A DNA stretch of 64,000 nt, from assembly GCF_036370855.1 (NCBI RefSeq), contig NC_088111.1:20991501-21055500 (forward strand). The letters are read 5' to 3'. Below the pieces are notes generated by a model. That model saw nothing but the letters and a program-made list of their open reading frames with translations, was not told the origin of the DNA and made no database searches. The position numbers and the translations under genes are program-made. Positions 51,511-63,368 of the stretch are shown here, in pieces (within the stretch, counting starts at the first letter, position 1; the number at the start of each line of letters is the position of its first letter). The stretch comes from Dromaius novaehollandiae. Its lineage: Eukaryota; Chordata; Aves; Casuariiformes; Dromaiidae.

Positions 51511-54500
51511 AAACTGCTTGATGCAAGTACAGTTTCACCCACTGCAACTCCCCCTAGATTTTGCCAGAAGTGTCTCCCATTGGGCTCTACTGTGCCCTAT
51601 CACTTCAGCTGTAAAAATGACCTTCGGATGAGTGTTCATCTGCCTCTAAAGATAATGGTTGTTGTGGAATGAATTGCTAAGAAATCTTTCCCTCTTGGAG
51701 CTCTGCCAATGTGTTGCATCTGATACTCACAGGGAGTGAGAGACTCAGGGGAGCATCACTATAAGCCTGAGATCATGCAAAATACCATGATACCAAGTCA
51801 CTAATGCAACCAGCATTTGCACAGGGATTATTCATGTTTTGGGGCACCGATGCAGGCTACTGTGCCAGGCAAGAACTTTCTCATACTGTGATTCTGCCCT
51901 CAGTGATGTTTTGCTGTTTTGTTGATTCAAGTAGGCAAATTCAGGGCTTGCTTTATGAACATACAGCCATCAAATAGATGGTATGTAGGTGTTCTCATTA
52001 CAATACGCAGGTCAACTGTTTAAATGCTAAAAAGCCTAAAGAACATAAAAATACATGACTATTGTTGCACTTCTTGGCAAAGGGACAAGCCAGAAGAGGA
52101 TTGCAGTAGACAGACAAACCATAATTGCACTCATCTCTTCACCTCATGGTGTTTACCATCTTTACCAAAGGGTGGAAAAAGGTTTATTGGCCTGCACAGA
52201 TGTGGATAATTGTTTGCATTTTGGATATACCATGTGGGAAGCCCCCACACTGATTCATTGCAGCAAAAGACTCAAGAAATATTTACTGAATAGGGAACGA
52301 ATCCTTTTTTTTAACCACATTTTAGACATGTCTGCGCCTGTACAGAGCCAGCTAAGCCTGTGGCTGATGCCTCTCACAGTGAGAAGCAGACATTTTGCTC
52401 CTGCCTATCCAGACAGGCAATTTCTGGGAAGCAGATTGAAACAGAGGAAATTGGGATTGCAAGAGAAAAGCAGATACTTTTTATGTTGCAACTAACTACA
52501 AGCAGAAAAAGTGACTGAATCTATCCTGTAGTGACATAGATTTTCTCCTCCCTCATGGATTCCAAGAGGAGCTGCAATTTCTCCACCTGGTCTGAAGGTT
52601 TGTTGTAAAAAGCCTATAAACTGTTGTCAAAAGAAATCCAAAATGATTTGCCCCTGATTGAAAAAACTAACCAGCTAACAAACAACAAATTTTTTTGTGA
52701 TAAGCTGTCCGGTTTAATTTTGTTCTACAATCCCTGATTTTCCATTGCAAAACAATTCATATGGGAGATTTTTGACAGCCTAATTCTTACCCTTATCCAT
52801 CTAATTAATAAAGGGGTGGCCTTGCAGCTTGATTCTGTTTTCTGTTGTAGATAACCTGTTCAAAGATGTGCTAATGATTCATTTTCCTTGCAATTAGATG
52901 TAGTTCTGTTTAGTGGCAATGCGAGTGTAGTATAGAGAAACATGGCATAGATCCATGAGGAAGGTCATTCGCAGTTGGCAAAATATATTTGGGGATCTGG
53001 ACCTGTATTTAATGCATATCATTATCTATTTGCAGGAGACAAAAGGCTTGGGCAAAAGACTAGGGAAAGGCTGTTTCCTTCTTTCTCCTGAGATCTCAAA
53101 AGATATTCTTAAACATTCTATTTTCCATTTGCTTTTTACACTAACAATCCAAGTCTCTAAAGATCTATCTTTAAATATTACCTCTAAAGTGCAATGGGAG
53201 ACACCATGAAATTCTGGCATCGCAAAAATCAGGGAAATGAATTTCCATTGTGGATGTGCATAAATTTGCTCTTTGTTGAAATGGAGCCTGAAAAGTGACT
53301 GACATTTTTATGCCTTGTGCTTGCAGTGCCTTGAGACTTACATTTCACAAGTGCAGAAGCACCACTGTTAGCTCCTTGGAAGCCTCTGTGTTTACAAGGT
53401 TCAAACTGGCTGTGGTGTGTTTAATCCAAGTCAAGTCACAGATGACTGTGTTCCAGCCTTCTAATCAGCATCCAGACTGTATTTTGACATATGCTACCAT
53501 AGAGAAAGCATTGCCTATTTGGGAAGGAAGGGTACAGCAATTCTTAGTGTAGTAGGACTTGGTCCGTGTTCAAGCCAGTAAGTCAAATCAGCCAGGTCAG
53601 GGTCCAGATCAGAGAGATGCGTGTTCAGGCAGAGGCATAGCTCATGCATTGGCCATGAGGGCAAGAGCTTGAGCTTATATGCAGCTCTGGTGACACCCAA
53701 CAAAAATTTGCACAGCTCTGCCCCACACAACTCTTTTCTGAGCAGTCTGATCCCAGGTTACACATCTACACTGTACCAGAGCTGGCCTTGAACATAAGCG
53801 ACCGGGCCCCTAAGAAGGGGAAGAGCTTGTGCTCAGGGCCCTGACAGCAGCCTCCTGTACCATCAAGATGTGCCCCACAACATGCAAAAGGCTGGGTTGG
53901 GAGGCGCATGTGTCAGGGAATGAGCTACATATTATGTTTTCCTATGGGTTGAGGCCAGGTTGGAAATCACCATGGGGCTATTTCAGAGGCTCAGGCAGCT
54001 CTGTTGGTCTGAGCTGGGGTGGCCATGGGTCCTGGGTATGGGCCAGCCCAAGCTTAGGGTTCACAGTTGATTGCCCAAGGGTCCCCAGGGCTGGCAGGGT
54101 TGCTGAGACATGACTGCTGAGCTGTGAACCTCTAAATGTGTAAGTTCTGGTGCTTTTTTTAAATGGTTGTGCTATGATGAGAAAGCTTTTCTGCAATTGC
54201 AGCTGGCCAGTGGTTGCAGTGTATCCCTGGAAAGAGCGTTTCTGCTGTCCATCTGTTTCTCACCTTCCCTCTCACAAGCAATCCTTGCTGATACCCAGTG
54301 GGCTGCCTCAGGAAGCATGCAGAAAATATTTACACTGGTGGGTCTAAGGCTGACAGAGATGAATTTGGTATAATACGAGAAGTGCTAATTCTATTGACTG
54401 AGCAGGCCTCAAGGAGAGAAAGCCTCCATTAGAAGGTTATCCATGGGCAAGGTTTTGCCATGAGGCTTTTGTTGGTTGCAGGGATTACAGAGAGCCATCA

Positions 54501-56771
54501 GTAATTCTACACCGCTTCTCTTTCAGTCCTTGTTCCAGGTTGGCTGGAGGGAGGTCCACTCAGACATCCCTGCACTGAGTCACAATCCAAAGAGCTTTGC
54601 AGTTATAAAGGCTAAAGAGTTGGTTCCTTTCCTCCATTTTTATGCAAGAGCTTAGTTTCTGTCGGAGGTCATAGGTGACTAGACAGGAAATGCTGACATG
54701 GAAAGCTGCCAACTACTTACACTATCCTACAGCTTAGCTTGTCTCCTGCACATTTCGAAGGCATGTTTCTCAAAGGCTTGCTCGCTCTGTAAAGTGCCTT
54801 GCACGCTCTGAAACTACCTGGATAACAATACATTTACCATGTGTCTACATCTGTGTCTTCCCTATGTATCCCGTACGGCAAGGGATAACACTACCCTCAG
54901 CGTAGGTTAGTGTCAGACAATAACTGGTGCATATGCTAGTGGTAAGTTGTGCTCCAGCTTCTGTGTTTCGATGGCCTGCTTCTCTCCTTGCCCTGGCTAT
55001 TGCAGTCCCCCTCCCTGTGGCCATCCTGAGCCTTCCCAGGCTCCAGGACCAACACATTGTCTTCTGCAGAAAGAGACACAATGTCATGACTCCTATTCCC
55101 AGCGGTAACCCTTTTCTGTCCCAGACTGAGGGCAAATTATGCACAGGGAGGCTGGGCCTGACCCCTGTATTTCATCTGTCTGTGCTTCTCCCTCCTGTAC
55201 CTCCTTTCACTCCTCTAGCCCTTGTGCTGTCTCTAGCTTTGCAAAGTCTGGCAAATGTCTCTTTTACAGCTTTCTTCTCCACACTTCTGGCCCTCCAGAA
55301 TCGCCATCGTTTATCTCTCAGCATCATCAACTCTCCACCCTTTTCAAATTCAATTGAAAGCACATTTTCTCCCTTGCCTGTGGTTCTTAAATTATACACT
55401 CAGCTCATTTCAAAACATCAATTCAGAAACTTGGCGAGGTGATTATTAATAACAGCTCTGTTCTTCTCTGGAGGAGAAATAATATTAGAAATATGTGAAA
55501 TGTGTACACAGTTGTCATTCTCACTCTCCTCTTTTGCTAAACACTATGTTCTTTACGGGAAACAAAAACAACCCTACACCCAGTATTAAACAGCTGAGAC
55601 TATGTAATCAGTGAGGAACCATAGAGAACTAGGGCAGTATTTCTTTACATGTTCTGAAACTCATGGTGTGCAGCACCTTCTGTGATGAATTAGTGGTTGG
55701 CACTAGGTAGATCAGCAGCACATCTAGGGCTAGGCCTTACTGAGCACCATACATAATGATCTGCAACCCAGTTGGGCCTGTGTGGTTTCTTCATTCACTT
55801 GTTGTATGTAGCAGCAAAGCACACAATAGATATAAATATGCTTAATTAGTCATGGCAAATTGTTCTTCAGCTATAATGAAGCTATTCATGTTTTTATTCC
55901 AAGAGCATGGGAAGACGTGCCAGGGATTCGCAGGGACCCGGATCTGCTGGGAAGCACTGAGCTGTGGTCTGGCCTGGAAGCATTGGGCTGGCAGCCTGTC
56001 AGGTCCATTTCTTTTCTTTTCTCTCTTTTTTTTTTTTTAACTCTACTTACTAAACATGTAGTAGGGTACTGAAGAGTGTTTCACAGCTTATGGTGCCATA
56101 GGATGTGCAGAGAAGCAGCTCTGCAGTCCCTCCTGCAGTAAACACACACGCGTGGGTGCTGTGCATATAGGGGAGCTGACCTCAGCGGTCCAGGTACCCC
56201 CTCTCATCCTATGTTCTGTGTCATCCTAGCATAAGGAGACAGAGTGTGTGCTTCCACGATGCACAAGAGGGAAAGAGGATAGCTTTCCCAAGTCCTTTGG
56301 AGGACGAGGGGGAATAGAAAGATGGGGAACCTCTAACTCTTGTGGTAGAGGAATAAAAATAAAGTCTTCCAATGGAGGGGAAGAAGAGGGAGAGAGAAAT
56401 CCTTCAGGCATACATCCATGCACCACATGCGGTCTGTATTTTTAGCCTTGTAAGACAAGGGAGGTCCAGTTAGTGATCACTTGGTTTTGAGAGGAGAATA
56501 AAATATAAACTAAGTTATTAAGGTATCCAGGAGCTTTTAATTTTGAAGTAAGACTTGCCCTTGGAGTGGTATGGCCCTGACTTTTTCATTGGCATTCAGA
56601 GACTAATAGGGAAAGATGTGCCGACACAAACAAAAGCAGGCTTGCTGCTCACTTTATACAGTAACACCAGCGGCCTCAGTTACCATGGACCCAGTACAAC
56701 ATTCCCTTCCTGGCACTTGAGTCTTCAGGATGCCACATATAGCTGTCAGTCTGCGTAAAGTATCTTGAAAG

Positions 56772-56814
56772 CATAAAAAAAGATATAAATTTTTCATAAA
56801 AAAAGATATAAATT
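56772..56814 (+). repeat. 23-bp AT-rich tandem duplication
   Basis: Two units starting CATAAAAAAAGATATAAATT. The first is 23 bp including the trailing TTT, and the second is truncated at 20 bp. The shared 20 bases are identical. It lies in AT-rich sequence with no gene nearby. Confidence 0.9.
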
Positions 56815-58190
56815 GAATGCCCCGTATCAGTGAGAGCCTCCAAGGTCACTCTGTACCCAGAGGAGAAAGCCCAGTCACACTAACAGCCTTTGGCTCAGTG
56901 CTTGTCTGGCAGATAAAGTACTGGTCTGTCTGCCTGTATTGTGTAATCACGTCTCCCAATTAAGGCTCACTGGTTCTATTCCAGGTACTTCCCTCAGACA
57001 CAAGTGTGGGGTTTTTCTTTAAGACATGATACACTTTAATTATTTTAAATGCACCTCTTCTAGCAAGAGCTTGAAGAGTATCAGCTTTTATCCGGAAGAG
57101 AACGACCACATTCCCTGTTTTCTGCAGCAGACACCTGTACAGGTGGTGTGTTTCCACTTGAATGGAGTGGCAGTAAGATGCCCCACTGAGAGGCCAAGAA
57201 ATGAAGGCCTGCAACCATCCAGGGAATGGGAGCAGCACAGGCGCACAGTGAGCCTGCCAGTGGGACCTCCAGAGACAAGACGGGTCAGTCACTGTTTCTT
57301 GGCCTTTCCTGGAGCTGCCTGTGTTGGATCTGACTGTAATGGGAGGTGGATTGTTAGCTGGATCTTGGCTGAGACAGCGCACTTGTTCCAAACACACCAC
57401 GGAATACAAACCTTACTCAGGAGACATGAGATTCACTCCCTCGTGCTCCCCTTCCGCTGTGTTTCATGCAGCACGACTGCTTCTTTCCAACGCTAGGACT
57501 CCACATGCTGTACCTTGCTGCTCAGAGGGTCTGTGATGTGCTGAGCATTGCCTGTGGGTTCTGGAGCAAATGAAGGAGACCCCTTAGAGAATCCACTGCT
57601 TCCTATATGTAGTGTTATGGGCTTTAGGCTGTCACATAACCTGTCCTTTCAGAATGAGGACTTCACATGACCCAGCACACAGGCACACATCTGTTATCCA
57701 ATTCAGCACGTCAGATGCTTGCCTTTGTTTTATGCAGTGAGACTTTAGACATAGATGGTAGATAGCTTTAGCAGCAACCTACTGTAGCTCTAAGCTAACC
57801 AAACATTTGAAACCATAGCTCTCTTTTCAGGAAAATGAAGCCCATTGTGGACCTCTTTTGCCAAGTCATTTGTCATTAAAAGCCATGTTCATTATTCCCT
57901 TGCCTTGGTGAGGACAGACATGAATTCTGAAAAGTGCTGCATTAACCTACTTCATGGCAAATATCTTGATTCTTGTTCATTTACTACTGTAGAGTGGTAC
58001 TTAGTAATGGAAAGCAGTGAGATTATACACATCAGTATTATGTGTGAGGAAGATTTGTAAAATGAAGACCTATTGCTTTTAAAATATTAGTGCACTCCTT
58101 CTTGGGTTAGGATGTCTGCACTGAGGCTTTCTCAAATACAGAAAAAAAGGCAATATTGATGGACATTTGATGCCCCAACATATGTGTTTG

Positions 58191-58204
58191 ATGCCACCTT
58201 GTGG
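58191..58204 (-). promoter_or_regulatory. CTCF-like core motif
   Basis: The + strand reads ATGCCACCTTGTGG, the reverse complement of CCACAAGGTGGCAT. It matches the CTCF core CCAC-N-AGGTGGCAG at all but the last specified base. It lies about 5 kb upstream of the CpG-island promoter, where an insulator or loop anchor would be plausible. Occupancy cannot be judged from sequence. Confidence 0.45.
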
Positions 58205-61200
58205 TAGTTTTATGTCCTAATTTGAAACGGAAGGTTTTCATTCTTTTGGGATATTTCTATACAAATTTGTTCCATGAAAGAGAAATACAACGTGGAGAAA
58301 GGATGGAGATATTAGACATCCTGCTCTGCCCTTGCCCATCATTTCTGATTTGCAGTACTGTCTCCAAACAGCATTGTTAATAAACCTTAGTGCAAACTTG
58401 AAATATCCTCCTAGCAGGGACTGCAAATTAATAACATTATGCTGAAATACACACAATATAGGGAGGCAGCCATTAGAATATATGCTGAGATGTCCTGACT
58501 TAAAACTTGGGCCAAAGTTGCCCGAGCATCTAAGGACCTCAGACAAACTCTTCCACCTAATTTGCACCTAGATTTACAGATTTGGAGAATCTCTTTCCTC
58601 TCTTGGAGAGCAACTTCCATCTCTAGCCCAATAGTTGTTATATTGTACTGAGTGTGTAATAAACAGCTGAGTTACATCACCCTGTTAAAAGCAGGATAGA
58701 AATTGTAAAGGTTGGTAACACCATTTCAGCTGAGGACTGGCTCCCTCAAGAGAGGATTGGCTCTTTCTACCCTCTCAGTAATTTAGTCTGACTGCTGCAG
58801 AATAGTGATTGCCAGGAAAATTCATGGAACACTTCAGCCTTTCACAAAGCAAGTGGTCTGTATTGTTTTTGTTTGCCCATTGGACTTTGGGAAAGACACC
58901 ATTTTACAACTGACTGAATGCATTCATCAGATGGTATAATATAAAACCATCATGTTTATTGATTGAATAATCAGAGACTATGTAAAAATTGTAGCAAATT
59001 CCCAGACTCCCAGTTGCACATTTGTTTTCTAGCCTCAGACACCCTAGTATTCCAAATGGCATCACATCAGACCCTGTAGAAATACTAGATCCTGAAGGCA
59101 ATATAGCTGTAATGTTGCTGCATCTGAGCTCATCATTCCTAAGTCTCAGCTTGGCTAATTAACTTGCATGTAGCATTATAATGTCACAGTCATTTTGTTT
59201 CAGTTCTGGAACCAACTTGGACAGTGCTAGTTTGGGGGAGAAAGAACCTCTGCAAACCATGCAACTCCACTGTGCAATGTCATTTTCCTGAAAATCTAAA
59301 TACAATTACTTCTGCAATGGCGTGTAATGCAACTTCTAGTGCATAGTTGCTTGTCTACAATTTGTTCACCAGACTGAACACATTCTGAATGTCTAAATTA
59401 AGTGGCTTGTTAACCTATTCACTAGCTGAACTAAGATTATACAGGATGTTACATTCAGATTTACTTTTATCACTTTCTGAAAAGTCCTATTTTATCAAAA
59501 TTCTTCATCTTTATTCTCTCCTTAAAATCTACCTATTTGAATCTGATCACATACCCTGCATACTAGGGTAAAAAAATATATTAGCTCTAAAAAGACTTCT
59601 ACAACTGCCAATCCAGAAAGGCTTAAAAGACAAAAGTTCCTAAGAAAGAGGACACCAATGAGTAATAATCTCTACACGAATAAATCCTCTCTCTCACACA
59701 AATGGATTAAAAAACAAGCAAGTTGATATATGCCTGATTAAAAGGTATTTTCAGTAAGTTTACTGATAAAACTATGTAATGTCACCTCAAGATAAGACTC
59801 AAACAGCAAAAACAAAAGAATAAATCCTAAGCATGAATAAAATCCCTAAATTACAGACATTTCTGATTAGATAATTTGTTCCTGACCTGAGGAGCCATAG
59901 AGCTGCTTACTCTGCCCCTTCTCTACAGCCTGGCCTGCTGTCCCGTACTGCTGCCAGGGAGAGGAGGATTCTTCCCTTTCACTCTCTTCCCAGGGCAAGA
60001 ACTGTGTATATGGTGCTGTGGTCTCTGTGCTCAAAAATACACTTACAGCAAACCATAACTAGCACTTGGAGGAGAAAGGGTTTGTGATGGGCTGTAGGTT
60101 TCTGTGAGAGTTTTTTTCCCCTCTAAGAAAGTTGTCTCCTACACAGACAGGCTTTGTCTGGGAAATAAAGCACTCTGTTTTGCCAGGGGAATGTAGTTGT
60201 CGACCATGGTCTTTCTTCTAGTGCCTTATTGCTTAAATGCCATGGTCTCAGGCCCTTGAGTGTCTTGGTAAGAAGGATCAACACCTTGATGGAGCCTTGA
60301 GCTGGCATAGCAACACCTCTTCCTATGCAGAAGAATCACAGGTTTGGCAGTATAGTGAGTAAGTATTACAGCTGTGTTGAGTTTTGTTTAAATCTCAAAA
60401 AGGTAAACAAAAGGCCTTTACTATATTTATCTTAACTTCCATAGCCAACAGATGTGAAGGGAGGAAAAAAGCATTCTGATCCAGGAGAAACACAATCTCT
60501 CTACTGTTCAGTGGAGAAAGAGATGTGATAAATAAGAATTCCACTCAGAAATTGGAGACAGTGATTAAAACACACACTTACAGCCTTATTCCTCTTCAGG
60601 AATAGGCTCTTAATTGTGTAATGCCTTTCTGAGAAGGTGCAGAACTGAGAAGAACCAACCTGGCTTCCAGCTGCCACTTGGAAAGGGTGCAGGTCTCACT
60701 TCTGTTTCATGTTGGTCAGCGCTGTGCAAGTGTTGCAGATACCACAGGGGTTTCTAAAAATTTGCCAGATGGCCATGTTTGGGCAACATGAATGCCACCC
60801 GCACACTGGCCTGCCTCTAATCTTATTCATGTCAGTGATAAAACCATCTGAGTATTCTGCCATTTGATTCTGGAAAGGATAAAACAGACCAAAGTTTAGT
60901 GCTTTTGAAAATTCCAACCATAAATTTTACTTTCACAGAAAAGACAGAATATCGCTGCAACTAATATTTCTTATCCTTTCGTTCTTCTTCATAGACCTGC
61001 TCCAAACCCTGAAACGCAGAGAGAGACTCCCTCGCATGGATTACACCTTTGACTTTGGATCAGGCCTTACATGCTCATTCAAGGTGGGCATACTCTCACC
61101 AGTAAATCTGGGCAATGCTTCTATTGCCCTGCTCCACACACTTCTTGCATCTGTTTGTTTTTTTGTCACAGCATTGCTAACTCCCAACTCTCTCTATGCC

Positions 61201-61692
61201 CACTTGTTTTTCTGTTATAACCTTTCCCATGCCCTGCCTCCCTCTCTCATTTCAACTTTTGGAAAGAGTGTGATGGGCCTGAGGGAACTCGATGAACTGC
61301 GACTCACCTGTGACTCAAAGAGCATCTCCTGGTGGTATTTTACCTCTCTGTGGGGAGGTGATTATTCATGTTCTGTTTGCTGGTTCGACTTATTAGCTGA
61401 CAGAAAGAGCTGTGAGGGGGAAAAGAAATAAAGAACAAAAGCAGACAGCATGATTAACTTTTTACCTCAAAATATTTCTCAGTTAAAAGAGGTTAAAAAT
61501 TCCCTCTGTTCCCCATGCTACTTTTTCATGTCAACAATTGCAGCATGCCCAGAGAACATCTTGCAGGTTTGCGGATGGAAGCGGAGGTGGATCTGTGTGG
61601 GAGAAAGCCTATACACAAAGGCACGTGTATTTACAAAGACAGGTTCACGCTCTGAAAAAGTGTGGGCACATCCACTGTCCCGCATGGTCATT
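58205..61692. other. AT-rich non-coding stretch
   Basis: No gene is recognised. An exon-like segment with good splice signals lies at 60,995-61,083. The rest is AT-rich sequence with short chance frames. Confidence 0.5.
60995..61083 (+). other. Exon-like 89-bp segment with splice signals
   Basis: It is preceded by a strong polypyrimidine tract and CATAG acceptor (60,971-60,994) and followed by AAG|GTGGGC. One frame is open across all 89 bases and includes LKRRERLPRMDYTFDFG. I do not recognise the peptide, and no partner exon was found. It could be a non-coding RNA exon or coincidence. Confidence 0.2.
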
Positions 61693-61850
61693 GCACAGGA
61701 CTGTGGGTCAACGCAACAGGCTTCCACTCCCAGCACTGCCAGAGTTGTAGTGTGACCTTAGACAACTCATCTAGCTTTTCTGTCTCAGCTTCCCCAGCCA
61801 TGAAATGAGATTACTGTGAGAGATAATGATATTTTTAAAGCTATCCAAAT
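61693..61850 (+). repeat. MIR-like SINE fragment
   Basis: It has the forward MIR order: 'cactcccagcactgcca', then 'tagtgtgaccttagacaactc', 'ctgtctcagcttccccagcc' and 'atgaaatgagatta'. These match the MIR phrases for 'tgtgaccttgggcaagtcac', 'tgcctcagtttcctcatc' and 'tgtaaaatggggata'. This is the only one of the four MIR-like pieces in + orientation. Confidence 0.7.
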
Positions 61851-62838
61851 CCCTTGCATTCATGTATACACAGGAAAGCATCCAGAATGTTCTACAGCTG
61901 AAAAATACCTCATAAAATTCAGGGCTATCCTTTAAAAAAAAACTCACACAGATGCTACCAGGAAGAGACCTTGACTGTGCTGAGATGGATGATGCTTGCT
62001 CAAGGTACCCGAGGGCGGGGAAGTTCCTCACAAGCACAAATCATGACACAGTCATTTTATGCCTAACGAAATGGTAGCTCCTCCTGTTGCTGTCCTGCCT
62101 GAAAAGACCCACAAAAGGCTTTGCTGAGCTAAAGAGATAACCTGTAAAACTGATCTTCCCTATGTTGGCTTTGCTCGTCTGCCAGCCTTTTCAAGACACC
62201 TTTCTCTCTCTCGCTGGTCTTTGCCTACTTAGTTCCTGGGTTTTCCTCTGAATTCTTTACTCGGTTTTGAACTTTGACTCCGAATTGTCTTTCAAATTCC
62301 ACCTCTCTCTCGCTCGCTGGGACGCCAGGAGAGGCAGGAGCAAGGCAGGGCTCTGTGTCAAGCTGAGGCACGAGGTGGTGTTGCAGTGAGCAGCACCAGA
62401 AGCCTCTCTCCCCACATGGGTCCCTTCCTCCTGCCGGCATGCCTTTGCTCCGCTTTTCCTGCGCCAGCACTGATACTCTTAGGCCCCAGACATTCAGGGA
62501 GTCTAAATGGGGTGTAAATAAGCCCGGAAACAGGTTTATTTGTGTGTGTTTTAAGTGTGGTGTAGTTCCCATGGCTGGACAAGCATCCATGTGAGCGCAA
62601 GTGGCCATGGGCGAGAAGCACTGAGGTGGCAGGAAGGCTGCTGCCAGCAGGGGCCTAGCTGGGATGAGGGGCTCACAGCCCACGGGCCCTCTGAGGGGCT
62701 GAGGCCTCCCCCGCACCCTAGTTGGAGGCTGCGGGGCCCCCCTCCATGGCACCTGGGTGCTTGGGTGACACTGCACGGGGGACGATGGTGGCGACATGAC
62801 CCCCAGCTGTGTGGGGGAGGGGCGCGTAACGGGCGCCT

Positions 62839-62852
62839 GCTGCCATGGCAAC
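62839..62852. promoter_or_regulatory. RFX-type X-box motif
   Basis: GCTGCCATGGCAAC differs at one base from the palindromic X-box GTTGCCATGGCAAC bound by RFX factors. These motifs are common in promoters of cilium genes. It lies about 500 bp upstream of the candidate start codon. Confidence 0.5.
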
Positions 62853-62964
62853 ACAGCCCCCCAGTTGGGGGCAGACCTTGCCCCATGAGCATGCGCCCCA
62901 GCCGCCGGGTCCGCGAGATGCTCGAACCGCCAACTGCCCCAATTCGAATTCGCATCCTCAACGC

Positions 62965-62971
62965 CCAATCA
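62965..62971 (+). promoter_or_regulatory. CCAAT box
   Basis: CCAATCA in the island is the preferred NF-Y binding form. A GC box follows within 10 bp, a usual pairing in CpG-island promoters. Confidence 0.5.
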
Positions 62972-62979
62972 CGGCCCAC

Positions 62980-62989
62980 GGGGCGGGGC
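62980..62989 (+). promoter_or_regulatory. GC box (Sp1-type)
   Basis: GGGGCGGGGC, a full Sp1/KLF-type site. Further GGGCGG-type sequences lie downstream in the island. Confidence 0.55.
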
Positions 62990-63355
62990 AGGCACCACCT
63001 CCAACCAGCCTTCCGACCAGTCGCAGCGCCTGCTGGGTTTAAAAAAAAAGTGCGCGCGGCTGGTAGGCGTCGCTCACGGGCTCTGGGCCTATCCCAGGCC
63101 GGGAGGAGTTCCGGGCGGGACGGGGCGACGCCTCGGGGGGGCGTGGCCTGGGCGGAGCTCGCGGCGCACGCTTTCCCTGACCCTCGCTGAGGCGCGAGGG
63201 GGCGGGGCCTAGAGCCGGAGGAGGCGGGGTCTGTGGGCGCGGCCCCGCCCACCGCCGGGGGCTCGGGGCCCGCCCCCACGCGCGCGCCTCATTCGGAGCC
63301 GGCTCTGGGGCGCGGCGGCGGCTGGTGCCGGTCGGTTCCCCGGGGACGCGCGGAG

Positions 63356-63368
63356 ATGAAGGCGGGCG
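63356..63368 (+). CDS. Candidate first coding exon of an unidentified gene (5' partial)
   Basis: An ATG with G at -3 and A at +4 opens a 13-base coding stretch (M-K-A-G plus one base of the next codon), followed directly by GTGAGT, a near-ideal 5' splice site in phase 1. It sits inside the CpG island on the + strand. The frame is open upstream for about 120 bases but has no earlier ATG there, so this would be the start. Everything downstream in the window would be intron 1, and the rest of the gene lies outside. Four residues are too few to identify the product. The alternative is a non-coding first exon with the true start further on. Confidence 0.4.

Larger units (their letters stand above)
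47906..58190. other. Non-coding stretch with protein-like minus-strand fragments
   Basis: No intact gene is seen. Pyrimidine-rich segments occur at 49,905-50,115 and 55,170-55,400. Short minus-strand frames at 50,010-50,207 and 51,146-51,510 read like decayed protein but have stops and frame changes. A small AT-rich tandem duplication lies at 56,772-56,814 and a T run at about 56,027-56,038. Confidence 0.5.

Noticed and set aside
54927..55442. 171-codon + frame with hydrophobic stretches
   Set aside because: It starts at GTG. The hydrophobicity comes from a pyrimidine-rich DNA tract (CT-rich codons give Leu/Ser/Phe/Pro), and there is no family signature.
61036..61431. 131-codon + frame with one hydrophobic segment
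   Set aside because: The start context is weak (C at -3), there is no family resemblance, and the frame runs through the possible splice donor at 61,084.
62225..62968. 247-codon minus-strand frame beside the CpG island
   Set aside because: It begins at a non-ATG codon and runs partly through GC-rich sequence with few stops. It shows no domain or family motif, and a second long frame overlaps it.
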